Position numbers and translations under genes: made by a program
Shown: piece by piece, positions 40,583 to 51,054 of the stretch
Numbering within the stretch: position 1 is the stretch's first letter
Layout of the letters: every line of letters starts with the position of its first letter
Source: Bolinopsis microptera
Lineage: Eukaryota; Ctenophora; Tentaculata; Lobata; Bolinopsidae
Reading direction: 5' to 3'
Assembly: GCF_026151205.1 (NCBI RefSeq)
Contig: NC_087081.1
Span: forward strand, 11,533,113-11,597,112
DNA length: 64,000 bases
Notes under the pieces: model-generated
Databases searched by the model: none
What the model saw: the letters and a program-made list of their open reading frames with translations, nothing else
What the model was told of the DNA's origin: nothing

Positions 40583-43500
40583 ATGTCATCAGAATGCAAC
40601 AACGACCTCTTGTTGAGGGATATCAAGCTAGACATAGCAGTACCAGCTGAAGATGAACTTGAGAGAACAGTTGTTATCCCCACCCTCTCTCAGACCTTGA
40701 ATGACATCCGTAATGGTCAAGATGCAGTATCAGAAAATGCTGAAGGCAAATGGTTATGTGGGAAGTGTACAAAAGTCCTTAAGGAGAAGGATAAGGCTAT
40801 TGGTTGTGAAGGTATGTGTTCCAGATGGTTCCATGATCGATGTGTGCTAAGTGAAGAGGAACAACTTAAGTTTTTTGAGGACCAGTCAACAGAACCATGG
40901 CATTGCAAAGAATGTGTACACAGACTTCAAGAATCTATAAGATGGGGCAAGATGATAGGGGAAGAGGAGATAGGAGCAAAACTAGATGAAGTCTATACTG
41001 AGATGATAACTTGGCGCAGCAATTTATTTGAAGTTCCAAGGGGCAGAGCCGGGAAAGACTACATTGAGGAGGTGTCTAGGATTCTCAGTGAGTTTACGTA
41101 TAACACAAAATGGAAACCCTTTTCCTTAAAGCTCGTCCATGTGTTCATGCCTTTGATGCTCCAGCGCCCAACACCAAAATCGAAACCCAAGCAGAACACC
41201 AAATATCTAAAGGAAAGGCTTAAGTTGTGGGCAGACGGTGAAATTGATGCAATTATGAAACAATGCCGTCAAATTCAGGCTCATCTGGACAAAAAGCAAA
41301 AAGACAGGGTAATGAATCATAAGAAAGCTTTCTGCAGATTGATGCTACAAGGGCGAGTCCAGAAAGCCCTTAAGTACATCAATGATGAAGAAAAACTTAG
41401 CAGTGGTGTACATAATCTTACACAAGCAGTCATTGATGAGCTTAAGAAAAAGCACCCAGAAGCTAGCCCTGAACATCCGGAGGTCATGCTAGAGGTCAAA
41501 TCAGAGCTTCCTGATCAAGTAATTTATGAAAGTATTGATGCTGACCTGATTCAGAAAGTGGCAAAAGATCTAGATGGGGCAGGAGGTCCAACAAAGATAA
41601 ATGCCCATATCTTCAAGCATATGATATGCTCAAGATTCCACAGCACTGAATCAGATAAGCTTGCCCAGACAGTAGCTGATCTGACTAAAAAGCTCTGCAC
41701 AGAACAAACTCCATCTAGCTACCTAAAAGAGTTTGTTGCAGGAAGACTTATACCCCTTGACAAAGAGCCTGGCTCTATAGTTCCTGCCATAAGACCTATA
41801 GGAATTGGAGAAGTCCTTCGAAGAATCGTTGCCAAAGCAGTCACAAGAATACTCAAGTTGGACATCCAAATGGCTGCTGGGAGTCTTCAAACATGTTCAG
41901 GGACAGAGTCGGGCATAGAAGCTGCTATTCACGGAATGAAAGCAGTTTTTGAGGACGAAGACTGCGAAGCAGTGTTGTTGATCGATGCCAAGAATGCTTT
42001 TAACTCCCTCAATAGAAAGGTAGCACTAAACAACATAAGAGAACTGTGTCCATCTCTTCATTGCTTCCTCCAAAACTGTTATCAAGATTCAACAGATCTA
42101 TACATAGTGGATGAAAAGGGACAGCTTGAAATCATCAAGGGAGAAGATGGTTCAACCCAAGGCGACCCAGCAGCCATGGCTAAATATGCAATATCAATAA
42201 GACCATTAATGGATGACATCACTAGAAACCAAGACCATGTGTTACCCTTAGCAAAACAAGCCTGGTTTGCAGATGATGGAACAGCAGGGGGAAAACTTCT
42301 TCAGCTTAAGAAGCTCTGGGACACCTTACAACAGTTAGGACCAAAGTATGGTTATTTCCCAAATGCTACAAAGACTGTGTTAATAGTCAAGGACCTAGTA
42401 AATCTTCCTGCAGCTAATGCTATCTTCAAAGACTCAGGGGTTCACATAAAGAGGGACGGAGACAGACACCTTGGGGCTGTAATTGGATCAGAAAGCTACA
42501 GAGACCTTTATGTGAAAAATAAAGTTTCATCCTGGATTGAAGATGTTAAACAACTGGCTGAGATTGCCAAAGAAGAACCTCAAATAGCATATTCTGCTTA
42601 CACTAAAGGGTTGAGTCATAGATGGTCTTTTGTTCAAAGAACAATTGGAGGGATATCAGAGCTGTTTAGACCCCTTGAAGAAGCAATTAGAACAATACTT
42701 CTTCCCTCTATATTCAATCGCCCAGTAACAGACCTAGAGAGAGACATGGTCGCACTACCTCTTAGACACGGTGGCTTAGGAATTCAAAATCCTGTTCATA
42801 CAGCAGACAGAGAATATGAGGCGTCACAGAAAATCACAAAACCTCTGGCTAATCTTATCTATAACCAAGATCATGATCTAGGCAAACTTGACCTCACAGC
42901 TATTGCAAACACCAAAGCAGCACTGAAAGCTGAAAAAGAAAAAGATTTTGCAGCAGAGAGACTCAGAATAGAAAACGCAATAAGTTCTCCAGCAAAGAAA
43001 AGATCGTTTTCACTGGCTACACAAAAAGGCAGTTCATCCTGGCTGTCAGCCCTCCCAATGCAGTCTTATGGTTACTGCTTGAACAAGAAGGACTTTAGAG
43101 ATGGTATATGTTTGCGATATGGCTGGCCTATACAAGATATTGCTAAACACTGTGCGTGTGGAGAAAGAAACTCCGTCGATCATGCCCTTTCTTGTAAAAA
43201 AGGAGGGTATGTTTCCTTTAGACATACAGTGCTTGTAGAAACCGAAGCAGATCTACTACGTGAGGCTAAATGTAGAAACGTTTATACTGAGCCAGCTCTC
43301 TTACCAACGTCTCCAGAACTTCATCCCAAAGGAACTACTACTGACAGCGGAGCAAGGCTAGATATTGTTGCAACTGGATTATATGGCAGGAATGCTAGGA
43401 CTTTCATGGATGTAAGAATAACACACCCAAATGCACCATCAAACCTTAATGTTCCCCTGGACAAGTTGTACAAGAGAAATGAAGAAGAAAAAAAAACTAA

Positions 43501-43810
43501 GTATAACTCACGAGTCATCAACACTGAAAGAGCGTCTTTCATTCCTCCAGTGTTTTCTACAGCAGGGACTACAGCACCAGAATGTGACAGATTTCACAAA
43601 CGTCTTGCTAGATTGATATCAAAGAAGAGAAAGGAGAGCTACACAGATGTTATCAACTACATCAGGACCAAGATATGCTTTGCTATGCTTAAAAGCATAG
43701 TGGTATCAGTTCATGGAGTGAGGAGTCAAGAAGAAAAGAAAGTAACAAAAACGGTTGCTGACACAGCATTTGGACTTATACCTAGTATGACCTCTTATGA
43801 GTGCCGTTAA
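40583..43810 (+). CDS. PHD-finger reverse transcriptase with C-terminal zinc knuckle and nuclease-like domain
   Basis: 1,075 residues. A PHD finger (C4-H-C3; CGKC...CEGMCSRWFHDRC...WHCKEC) occupies about 57-112. A middle region of unknown fold follows. RT motifs: RPIGIGEVLRRI (about 410), LIDAKNAFNSLN (464), GSTQGDPAAM (521), FADDG (560). After the thumb comes a CxC-x7-H-x4-C knuckle (CACGERNSVDHALSC, about 856) and a segment GARLDIVATG...FMDVRITHP (921-945). Its spaced acidic residues suggest a PD-(D/E)XK-type restriction-like endonuclease, the arrangement known from R2/NeSL/HERO-type LINEs. Nuclease assignment is inference. There is no APE endonuclease. The PHD finger may read histone tails and steer the complex to chromatin. 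First ATG 40583 is used because the upstream frame has no ATG. The frame is unbroken. Confidence 0.85.
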   Translation: MSSECNNDLLLRDIKLDIAVPAEDELERTVVIPTLSQTLNDIRNGQDAVSENAEGKWLCGKCTKVLKEKDKAIGCEGMCSRWFHDRCVLSEEEQLKFFEDQSTEPWHCKECVHRLQESIRWGKMIGEEEIGAKLDEVYTEMITWRSNLFEVPRGRAGKDYIEEVSRILSEFTYNTKWKPFSLKLVHVFMPLMLQRPTPKSKPKQNTKYLKERLKLWADGEIDAIMKQCRQIQAHLDKKQKDRVMNHKKAFCRLMLQGRVQKALKYINDEEKLSSGVHNLTQAVIDELKKKHPEASPEHPEVMLEVKSELPDQVIYESIDADLIQKVAKDLDGAGGPTKINAHIFKHMICSRFHSTESDKLAQTVADLTKKLCTEQTPSSYLKEFVAGRLIPLDKEPGSIVPAIRPIGIGEVLRRIVAKAVTRILKLDIQMAAGSLQTCSGTESGIEAAIHGMKAVFEDEDCEAVLLIDAKNAFNSLNRKVALNNIRELCPSLHCFLQNCYQDSTDLYIVDEKGQLEIIKGEDGSTQGDPAAMAKYAISIRPLMDDITRNQDHVLPLAKQAWFADDGTAGGKLLQLKKLWDTLQQLGPKYGYFPNATKTVLIVKDLVNLPAANAIFKDSGVHIKRDGDRHLGAVIGSESYRDLYVKNKVSSWIEDVKQLAEIAKEEPQIAYSAYTKGLSHRWSFVQRTIGGISELFRPLEEAIRTILLPSIFNRPVTDLERDMVALPLRHGGLGIQNPVHTADREYEASQKITKPLANLIYNQDHDLGKLDLTAIANTKAALKAEKEKDFAAERLRIENAISSPAKKRSFSLATQKGSSSWLSALPMQSYGYCLNKKDFRDGICLRYGWPIQDIAKHCACGERNSVDHALSCKKGGYVSFRHTVLVETEADLLREAKCRNVYTEPALLPTSPELHPKGTTTDSGARLDIVATGLYGRNARTFMDVRITHPNAPSNLNVPLDKLYKRNEEEKKTKYNSRVINTERASFIPPVFSTAGTTAPECDRFHKRLARLISKKRKESYTDVINYIRTKICFAMLKSIVVSVHGVRSQEEKKVTKTVADTAFGLIPSMTSYECR

Positions 43811-44041
43811 ATTATTAACAGGAAAATTGTTTTAATTTTGGTTGATCGAATGTTTTATATCAGATGTTGATCTCTTAAAGATAGGTGTATATTTTTGCTA
43901 TTATTTCTATGAAAGGGGAGGTACGGATAAAGTACCAAACCTTATTGTGTATATTTGGTTGCAACTCCGGTAAATGATGAAACATGTCTCTTATGAGAGT
44001 GATACCGTGAGTTGCTTCCTTTTTTTTTTTTTTTTTTTTTA

Positions 44042-44055
44042 AATCAATTACAATT
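44042..44055. repeat. Target-site duplication, 3' copy
   Basis: Matches 40510-40523 over 14 bp. Confidence 0.85.
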
Positions 44056-45297
44056 CATTAATGTTACCCATATTAAAAACTATCCAGAATATCTAAGAAT
44101 TTGTATATTATACTTGAGAAAAGATCATGAGGATTAATTGACAATGTCAATTGTCAACCCTTCCAGATCGTTGCTTTTAATAAACGGGTGATACTCGTAA
44201 AATATTTTGTCCAAGAATTCGTCAATGAGTCCAACTCGGTGCGCGTTTTGGTAGGTTATAAATTTACAAAAATAATAATCAAAAGAAATAAATAAACTAG
44301 CAAGCTAGGTAATTGGAATGATTTAAGAGATTTGGTTGGGGAGGCGAGTTATCGTTGTGAAGTACTGTACTACTCACGAAGTACTGTACACGATGTTTTC
44401 AACCCACGAGTCAGAGAGCAAGCTCAACTGACGGCTCCCAGATGGCGTATGCACATGTAGGTGAATCGGTCTGATCAAGTATAGTTGGTTGGGCTGTGAT
44501 TGTATCGACCATGAGAATGATTGGAATGATGATTAATCACTGTACACTCGACTGTCGCATGACTTTTTCAACCCACTCTCTAGGTGGTCCTGAACGACTA
44601 TTCGAAACCCTAACCCTTTAATCTGATCCGGGATCCCAACCTTAACGACCCTAACCCAATTCTTAACAAAAGCATATGCTGAAACCTTAACCCTAACGAG
44701 AAATCTCAGGAAAACAACAATTCAGGAAAACAACAATTTTATTTAGTATCAGTTACAGCAAACAAAAAATATATTTTATATAATATAATATAACTAGGAC
44801 GAACTTTAGTTTAGAAATCGTGGGGGACTTGGAGTAGCAAGAGATTGACTAGAAGGTATATACCTTTTACCAAAAACGTCGAAAAGAATCCTGGGTGATA
44901 CAGGATCGGAGAGTACAGACCATAAAGTTTACGCACCCACCTTTGCCTCCAGAATTCTTGGTTGGTTGAAAATGTATGCTAACTTGGTCGTTTATACTCC
45001 AAGTCCCTTTGTTAAAAGAAGTAATATTATGTACGTCTGGAGTTAACTTCATTCAATAATAACAATATCAATATAGTCAATATCAATATCAGACTAAACT
45101 ATCAAATAAATTATCAAATATTATTTGTTAATTCGATCTGAATAAAAATTTAGTTAAGTTAAGATATTAAATAATTAAAAACATTACAACAAGTGGTTAA
45201 AAACGCCCAAAATTGATCTGAGAGCTTTTCAGTCTATAATACAATCATGATAGTAATATTAAGTGTGTTAAGTGTGTGCTGCTGCGATAAGAATAGA
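44056..45297. other. Non-coding stretch between LINEs
   Basis: The right end (about 45060-45297) is probably the 3' UTR and tail of the minus-strand LINE that follows (repeats of tcaatatcaatat). A 61-codon minus-strand frame at 45052-44867 looks protein-like (TWSINDQVSIHFQP) but I cannot place it. Degenerate ccctaac motifs near 44610-44695 are scattered, not a telomere array. Confidence 0.4.
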
Positions 45298-46770
45298 TTA
45301 CTGCAATTTAAAATTGTTTGGATTCCAAGTATCTTTTAAATCAGCAGCCTGTACTTGTAATAATAGTGCCTTGGTTCTCAATTTTATCAAGTTAATGGAA
45401 GTTTCTAGGCAATTGCTTGAGGTTAGAATTTTTTTATGAACAGTGTTCCAAAGTTTGGCTGCAGTGAACAAAAAAGTATTTGATTTATTAAGAAGAATAA
45501 CCGTTAAACTCGTTGTACGGTTTGAAATGTTGATGGCCTCATAAAGGGAGTATGGGCAGTGGTACTTGATAATCTTAGAGAATTCTGAAATGCAATGGTA
45601 CTTGAACAAGTTTTGAACTGTAAGAATTTTTAGTCTATTAAAAATGGGTTTTGTATGCTCCTTTTCAAAATGTTTATGGCCTAATCTTTGCATACCATAT
45701 GGTCTAGTTCTTGCACATGTTGATTGTTTATCTAGATATGAGTCGAGATCACCAAAAAGGATCCTTATACAGTGCTTCTGAGTGATAAAAAGACTGTCAT
45801 TGGACCGTTCCTTGATGACAACACCCCAAACACTTATACCATAACTGAGATGTGATTCAAAAAGAGCATTATATATTTTCAAGTATAGTTCAGCAGGTAT
45901 AGAGTGCCGGATTCTACAGATTGCACCAGTCATGGACCTCAGTTTTTTACGGATGTAGTGCATGTGGGCAATCCAGTTTAGCTTACTATCTATAACAACA
46001 CCTAAGAATTTGGTATCCTTGACTTTAGTGATAACCTTACCATCGATGAATATTGATCTAGATTCATCTAGCAGGTTAGCAAATGGTCTAGTCCGCGCAC
46101 AGGTGTCATCATATTCAGAGGCAGGTTTAAAATGTATGTAGCAGCATTTGGACATGTTGATATGAAGTAGATTACATTTCATGTAAATCGAGACATGTTT
46201 AAGTACTAAGTTGGCTTTTTTATATGTTGCTTCTCTAGATGGTCCTGATATGAAGATATTAGTGTCATCAGCATAAAGTACAAATTTCACCTCACTGTCT
46301 GAAAAACAGTTTACTATATCGTTCATATACAGTAGGAAGAGTAGTGGCCCAAGAATTGACCCTTGTGGTACTCCAAATTTCACGTCCATTGTTACTGATG
46401 GTACATCGTTATACATAACATACTGCTTTCTGTTAGTCAAATAGCTTTTAAGTAAGGTAAGTGCTGAACCCCTAATACCGTAGGAATTTAACTTGCTTAG
46501 AAGAATATTGTGATCAAGGGTGTCAAAGGCTTTGCTCAAGTCAATGAATATGCCCAATACATGTTTATTGCTAGCCAGAGACTTTGTAACGGAGTCTATA
46601 GATTTGTGTAGAGCATGAGTGGTAGAATGGCCTTTTCTAAATCCAAACTGTGAGTCTGTTAGTACACCTTTAGATGTGAAGAAATTATAAAGGCGTTTGT
46701 AAATGATCTTCTCAAAGATTTTTCCAAATAAAGGTAATATTGATGCAGGCCGATAATTTTCAATGCAATC
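45298..46770 (-). CDS. 5'-truncated Jockey/CR1-superfamily LINE reverse transcriptase
   Basis: Open on the minus strand from 46770 to a stop at 45298 (about 490 codons) with no ATG at its start. Motifs: CIENYRPASILPLFGKIFEK, QFGFRKGHSTTHAL, FIDLSKAFDTLDH, GVPQGSILGPLLF, LYADDTNIF, then thumb and C-terminal region (LGVVIDSKLNWIAH, LFESHLSYGISVWG, KLWNTVHKK). The endonuclease and any ORF1 are missing. At 46771 the RT similarity ends abruptly in a stop codon. The coding part has no internal stop, so the truncation is recent or the RT was still intact when cut. Confidence 0.85.
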   Translation of the reverse strand, partial: DCIENYRPASILPLFGKIFEKIIYKRLYNFFTSKGVLTDSQFGFRKGHSTTHALHKSIDSVTKSLASNKHVLGIFIDLSKAFDTLDHNILLSKLNSYGIRGSALTLLKSYLTNRKQYVMYNDVPSVTMDVKFGVPQGSILGPLLFLLYMNDIVNCFSDSEVKFVLYADDTNIFISGPSREATYKKANLVLKHVSIYMKCNLLHINMSKCCYIHFKPASEYDDTCARTRPFANLLDESRSIFIDGKVITKVKDTKFLGVVIDSKLNWIAHMHYIRKKLRSMTGAICRIRHSIPAELYLKIYNALFESHLSYGISVWGVVIKERSNDSLFITQKHCIRILFGDLDSYLDKQSTCARTRPYGMQRLGHKHFEKEHTKPIFNRLKILTVQNLFKYHCISEFSKIIKYHCPYSLYEAINISNRTTSLTVILLNKSNTFLFTAAKLWNTVHKKILTSSNCLETSINLIKLRTKALLLQVQAADLKDTWNPNNFKLQ

Positions 46771-48900
46771 TTACTATATATAAAGCGAGACGATATATAT
46801 ATGTGTATATATCCGTGCCATTTTACTGACACCACGGCATCAACTTTAACGCGACTTTCCGCAAAAACCGTAAAACATATACAACTGAAACTTTTTTGAC
46901 TGGGTCAAATGCTTTAATGGCCTTCAAATCAGCATGAAAAAATAAAAAATTGGCCAAGGAATAATAATTTTAGTGCCCAAAATTTGGACTCTCAAGTGGT
47001 GTCAAAAACGCGAATTAAATAGGTAATAATTATTTTAGTCTCTCGAGTCTTGACACCACTTTAGGGTTAGACGGGTTCCTGCTAGTAAGGCTAACTTCTC
47101 TATACGGTCAATGGTCATATCACGTGATCGAGACAGTTTTTCGCCAATATCTCGTCAGGGGAGCATTTTAACCCCATTGCCTATGTCATGGGGGTGATTC
47201 GGAATCAGCGTACGAAAATACATCGATTGAAGTTGGTTTCAACAAGACTGTATGGGGCCCTTTTAGAACAATCTCGAAGAAATTTACTGTACTATAAAGT
47301 GATTTATATTTTAGCACGCTTGCGAGGTAATTGCTTAGTAAGTGCAGAAAATTATTTAATATTTTTTATTGACATACATTGCATGCCACTTTTCGCGCGC
47401 GATATTTGGGATACGAAACATGTACAATGTATCAATTTTTTTTACTGAGCCAATATTTGATCTTGCAAATATTTGTTTATATGTAATAGCGCTCTGTATT
47501 GTAGCGCGATGCACTACTGGGTCGCGCGCGCATCAAATAATGCTTCTCGCAACCACTCGTATGCAGATCGGCGAGATGCGAAGGATTGACATCGTGAATC
47601 AACGCTCTGTACTACCATGCTGGCCGCGCCGCGCATGGAATGATGGTTTTTGTAACCATGAAGCTATACTACAAATACGATTAAAAAATATTGGCAATGT
47701 TGTAATTATTTAAGAATCAAAAGTAGAATTTATTGACTTGTTATAAATATGATAATAATTTTGGAGGACTTCGCCGCTTCGACGCGACGCGACGCGCGAA
47801 CTAGTCGATCGTTGCTCTGCTTCGCAGAGAAACGATTTTGACGGATTGACATCGTCAATTAAATGATAATTTTATTGTGTATTTTGATTGTGACCCACAA
47901 TCTATTCAATTTGTTATTTGCTGTTATTAAATTTATTTGTTATTTCAATTTTCTAATAATTTTTTGTTCTATTATATGCAATTGAAGCTGAAGATACTCG
48001 AAAAGGGCGCCGCGCAAAGGAATTTATATATATTGCGCTTGGTAAATCAGGCTTCAGGGAGAAATCCGAATTTTAACATTTTTACTTTTGATCTCTTTAA
48101 AAGCGATTTCAGTTATAATTCTTTTTAGCTAGTACTTTTGCTTCGAAGTGAAGCAAGCGTGATTATGTGCGCGTCAAAACAGCTACTTCCTTGGCAAATA
48201 TAAACGAATTATTTAATGGGGGTGTATTTTGTTAAGAAATATGATATAGAAAGTACTTTTTAAGTTTGACTTGTCAATGCTGAAAATTTATTAATTGGTT
48301 TATTGCTGTCAATACTTGTATCACGTGGTGACCCCCACGGTCGCTTCACTGTAGCGTCTTCGACGCTACAGGGGGAGCCGCGCACTTCGTGCGCGGCGGG
48401 TCATACAACGCACAACGTATGACAAGTCAATACCGAGTACAAAAATATGACTCAACTCACCACTAATGCAGAATTTGCATTTGATGATTAGGTATGCACG
48501 AAAAGAAACTTCAACTGCAACTGTTACATTGCCACGCTTTCATAATTTTCTGTTACCTGGTGATGACATTTCCATTCCCTTCAAACACATTTTATTCGTT
48601 TGATCCAACTAAATCACACCAAGCATTTTAAATATTTACAGAAATGTTTGTAGCGCGATGCGTTACTGTGCCGCGCCGCGCACTCAATGAGGCTTCTCTG
48701 GCTAGATCGGCGGGATGCGCTACTGTGCCGCGCCAAGCTGCCATGAATTGACATCGTCAATTAAACAGAAATGCTATGAGCATATGCAATATGAAATCAA
48801 TATCATTTTATGTTTTACTGGGCGGCGCTCAGCCTGTCATTCCGCCGAATCTTTATTATGAACATAATAGCCCCAGGTAATTTATGTTGGGCGTATTTTT
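46771..48900. mobile_element. Hairpin-rich, GC-patched insert of unknown type
   Basis: Begins ttactatatataaagcgaga exactly where the LINE RT at 45298-46770 is broken; with the preceding bases it reads aa|tcttactatata. It mixes AT-rich DNA with patches rich in gcgcg. Two diverged direct copies share tgtagcgcgatgc, gatcggcg and attgacatcgt (about 47500-47600 and 48648-48765). Perfect hairpins with a TTC loop lie at 47815-47829, 48350-48370 and 48377-48397. No transposase, helicase or RT frame. A TC start after A and hairpins are Helitron features, but I found no matching CTRR end. Right border is uncertain. Confidence 0.45.
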
Positions 48901-50050
48901 CTACTCTTATTCCAAAATTCCTCATGTTACAGTAGTATGAAAACGCTTCCCTGAGGAAATGTGAACGAAAACTGCCATAAACCTGTTATGTCAATAGTGA
49001 CAGGTTTTATTTTTGACAGGTTTTATTTTTGTCCATACCCACGATCTTCCGGATGCAATCAAAGAATGCTGAGCTGCCGTGGATATAGCCCACTATTTGT
49101 ATTCTGCTCCATGACCTTTACTTTTTTAGGGCTCGGGAGCAAGTTATTTTTGTCTAGAATCAGGCCACTGTTCTTAATCTTACTCTTAGTGATTACATCA
49201 AGTGTGTCCTTGCTGCTCTTAACTGTTTTATGGATAAGATTTCTTTCACAGTTTCGATTTCACCTTATGCTTACTGTTTATAAACAAATGAAGATATGGA
49301 GGTATCAGGAATGACAGGCTGAGCCAGGAGCCTGTATCTTCCGAAGGCACCTTTCAGTGGTACACTGTAAGCCGAAGTACTATTTATTTTCCACTATACT
49401 AATACAGGTTGAGGAAACCTTTTTTAGCAATATAATTTACATGGGGATTGAACCACACATTTTCATCTTGTTTCAAGCATAATTGATTCCCCAATTCTCG
49501 TAATTACCTCATTTAATACACTCCAAAAATAGAATTCATTTACTAAACGGTCCGAGTCAGCTAAATAATTAGAAAAGCGTGATTGAGGGTTAAATGAAGA
49601 GGGTCTCTGCCAATATATCACGAATCTTCATAGTACACTTCTTCAGTGCATCTATATTCTACGATTTTACATTGTAATGTACGGAAAACTATAGTACTAG
49701 ATACTATGTTAGGAAAAAGATAGATACTATACCTGGAAAAAACCTATATTATAAAATACTTTAATATGGTTGCCCCCGGCCCCCCCCCCCCCCTCAAACC
49801 TGCTAATCTTTCTTGGATATCTTTTTGTTAGGTGTATCTGCCTTATCTAGTCACGTTAAGGGGCCTGCTAATAATTAATTAAATTATTAGCTATTTAAGA
49901 TTTAATAATAAAAATATCTAGTCAGGATTTAATTTGCAGTTATAAACTTCTGGTTTTAAACCAATTACAACACTACAAATCTATTACATTTATTGAGGAC
50001 CCCTAGTGGGACATCACACCTCAATAGAATGTAACAACAATTGCAGATTG
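48901..50050. other. Non-coding stretch before the CR1-like LINE
   Basis: A 117-codon frame at 48961-49314 has no recognised motif. A run of about 15 C is at 49779-49793. Nothing else identified. Confidence 0.4.
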
Positions 50051-50091
50051 TTTTAATACTTTCAACACTACTATATAACAAATAATTTGAG
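50051..50091 (+). promoter_or_regulatory. 41-nt 5' leader shared with the LINE at 40.5 kb
   Basis: Identical to 40522-40562 over 41 nt. Here it ends 7 nt before the ORF1 ATG (50099). Flanking sequences on both sides are unrelated between the two sites. Confidence 0.6.
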
Positions 50092-50098
50092 TTCAGGG

Positions 50099-51052
50099 AT
50101 GGAAGAAAAGAATGTACCCGAGAGGGCGCCGACGCTAAAGAAGAAACGACAAGTAAAGATAAGCCCCTCAAAAGCTAAGTCAACAGCTGAGGATGTTTCT
50201 GCGCCTGCTGCAGAAGAAAAATACTGCCCATGTGAAATCTTTATGGCTGATGAGTTATCTGTGGAATGTGAAGCCTGTAAGTTGTTCTGGCATTCAAGTT
50301 GTGTTGGCCTGTCTGGGTTGACAGATGATATGTTAGGACATCTGACTAACTGGAAGTGTCCCATTTGCTTTGTGGCACCCCACACAGTTAAGGACACTGA
50401 TGACCAGAGAGCTGTCAGGGCTATTGTCAAAGAAGAGCTCCAGAAGTTCACACCAGCTTTGGCGAACTCCTTAAAAACAGTTCTAAACAACAGCACTGAC
50501 AAAAGTGTGAAAAAAGCTGTTAGTCTCTATTCAGATATTACAGCTAAGTCTCAACAAACTGTTCTGAAAAATCTCAGAAGTTCAGAAACAACCAAAGAAG
50601 TTGTCCAGCAGGTACAACGTAACATTGATGCAGATAGGGTGGAGAGAGAAAGAAAGAAGAAAAATGTCTGCATCCTGAAGGTACCGGAAAGCACCAAAAA
50701 CAGTGTCAAAGATCGTGAAAAAGAAGACATCGACTTTTGCATCAACTCACTTGAGATGGAAAAGGGAGACATTGTGTCCTGCTTTAGAGCTGGCAGAGTC
50801 AATAAAGACATACCAGAGTACTGCAGGCCCCTTATTGTCAAACTCTATGACATAGAAGACGTAAAGTACTACACGAATGGAGGGAGAGGAATCCGGTCAA
50901 AGAGTGGTCATTGGATAAACAAAGATTTGTGCAGAGCTGACCGTAAGGCAAATTTTCAAGCACGAGAGGAAGCAGAGAAGAGGAAAAAGCAGAAGAACAC
51001 AGAGAAGAGTCAGAAGATCGAAGAGAAGGAAGCTACAGTTGCAAAGGAATAA
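50099..51052 (+). CDS. CR1-like LINE ORF1: PHD finger and coiled-coil protein
   Basis: 317 residues. A lysine-rich N-terminus is followed by a PHD-type finger at about 42-92 (CPCEIFMADELSVECEACKL, FWHSSC, NWKCPIC). A long helical region follows, then the segment RKKKNVCILKVPE...DIVSCFRAGR...RPLIVKL (about 182-260), which has the pattern of the RRM-like part of LINE ORF1 proteins, and a highly charged K/E tail. ORF1 proteins of CR1/L2 elements bind element RNA; the PHD finger may tether it to modified histone H3. The ATG at 50099 is the first in frame. ORF2 overlaps downstream in the -1 frame. Intact. Confidence 0.85.
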   Translation: MEEKNVPERAPTLKKKRQVKISPSKAKSTAEDVSAPAAEEKYCPCEIFMADELSVECEACKLFWHSSCVGLSGLTDDMLGHLTNWKCPICFVAPHTVKDTDDQRAVRAIVKEELQKFTPALANSLKTVLNNSTDKSVKKAVSLYSDITAKSQQTVLKNLRSSETTKEVVQQVQRNIDADRVERERKKKNVCILKVPESTKNSVKDREKEDIDFCINSLEMEKGDIVSCFRAGRVNKDIPEYCRPLIVKLYDIEDVKYYTNGGRGIRSKSGHWINKDLCRADRKANFQAREEAEKRKKQKNTEKSQKIEEKEATVAKE

Positions 51053-51054
51053 GC

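Larger units (their letters stand above)
40522..44040 (+). mobile_element. Full-length PHD/RT/endonuclease-like non-LTR retrotransposon
   Basis: Flanked by a 14-bp target duplication (40510-40523 and 44042-44055). It starts with a 41-nt leader (40522-40562) that is identical to 50051-50091 in front of another LINE. A single ORF and a 3' UTR follow. The element ends on its sense strand in 21 T residues (44020-44040) rather than the usual poly(A). One undisturbed ORF and a clean duplication point to a recent insertion. Confidence 0.85.

Noticed and set aside
44610-44695. Telomere-like ccctaac motifs
   Set aside because: Only scattered, imperfect copies with no array; not evidence of a telomere or interstitial telomeric block.
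44867-45052. 61-codon minus-strand frame as a possible 5' exon of the zinc-finger gene
   Set aside because: Its best donor would leave TG, which with the first base of the 24950 exon makes a TGA stop; the other donor has the wrong phase.
47188-47713. Two plus-strand frames (86 and 114 codons) in the hairpin-rich insert
   Set aside because: No transposase, helicase or RT motif; they overlap repeated GC modules and are best seen as chance.
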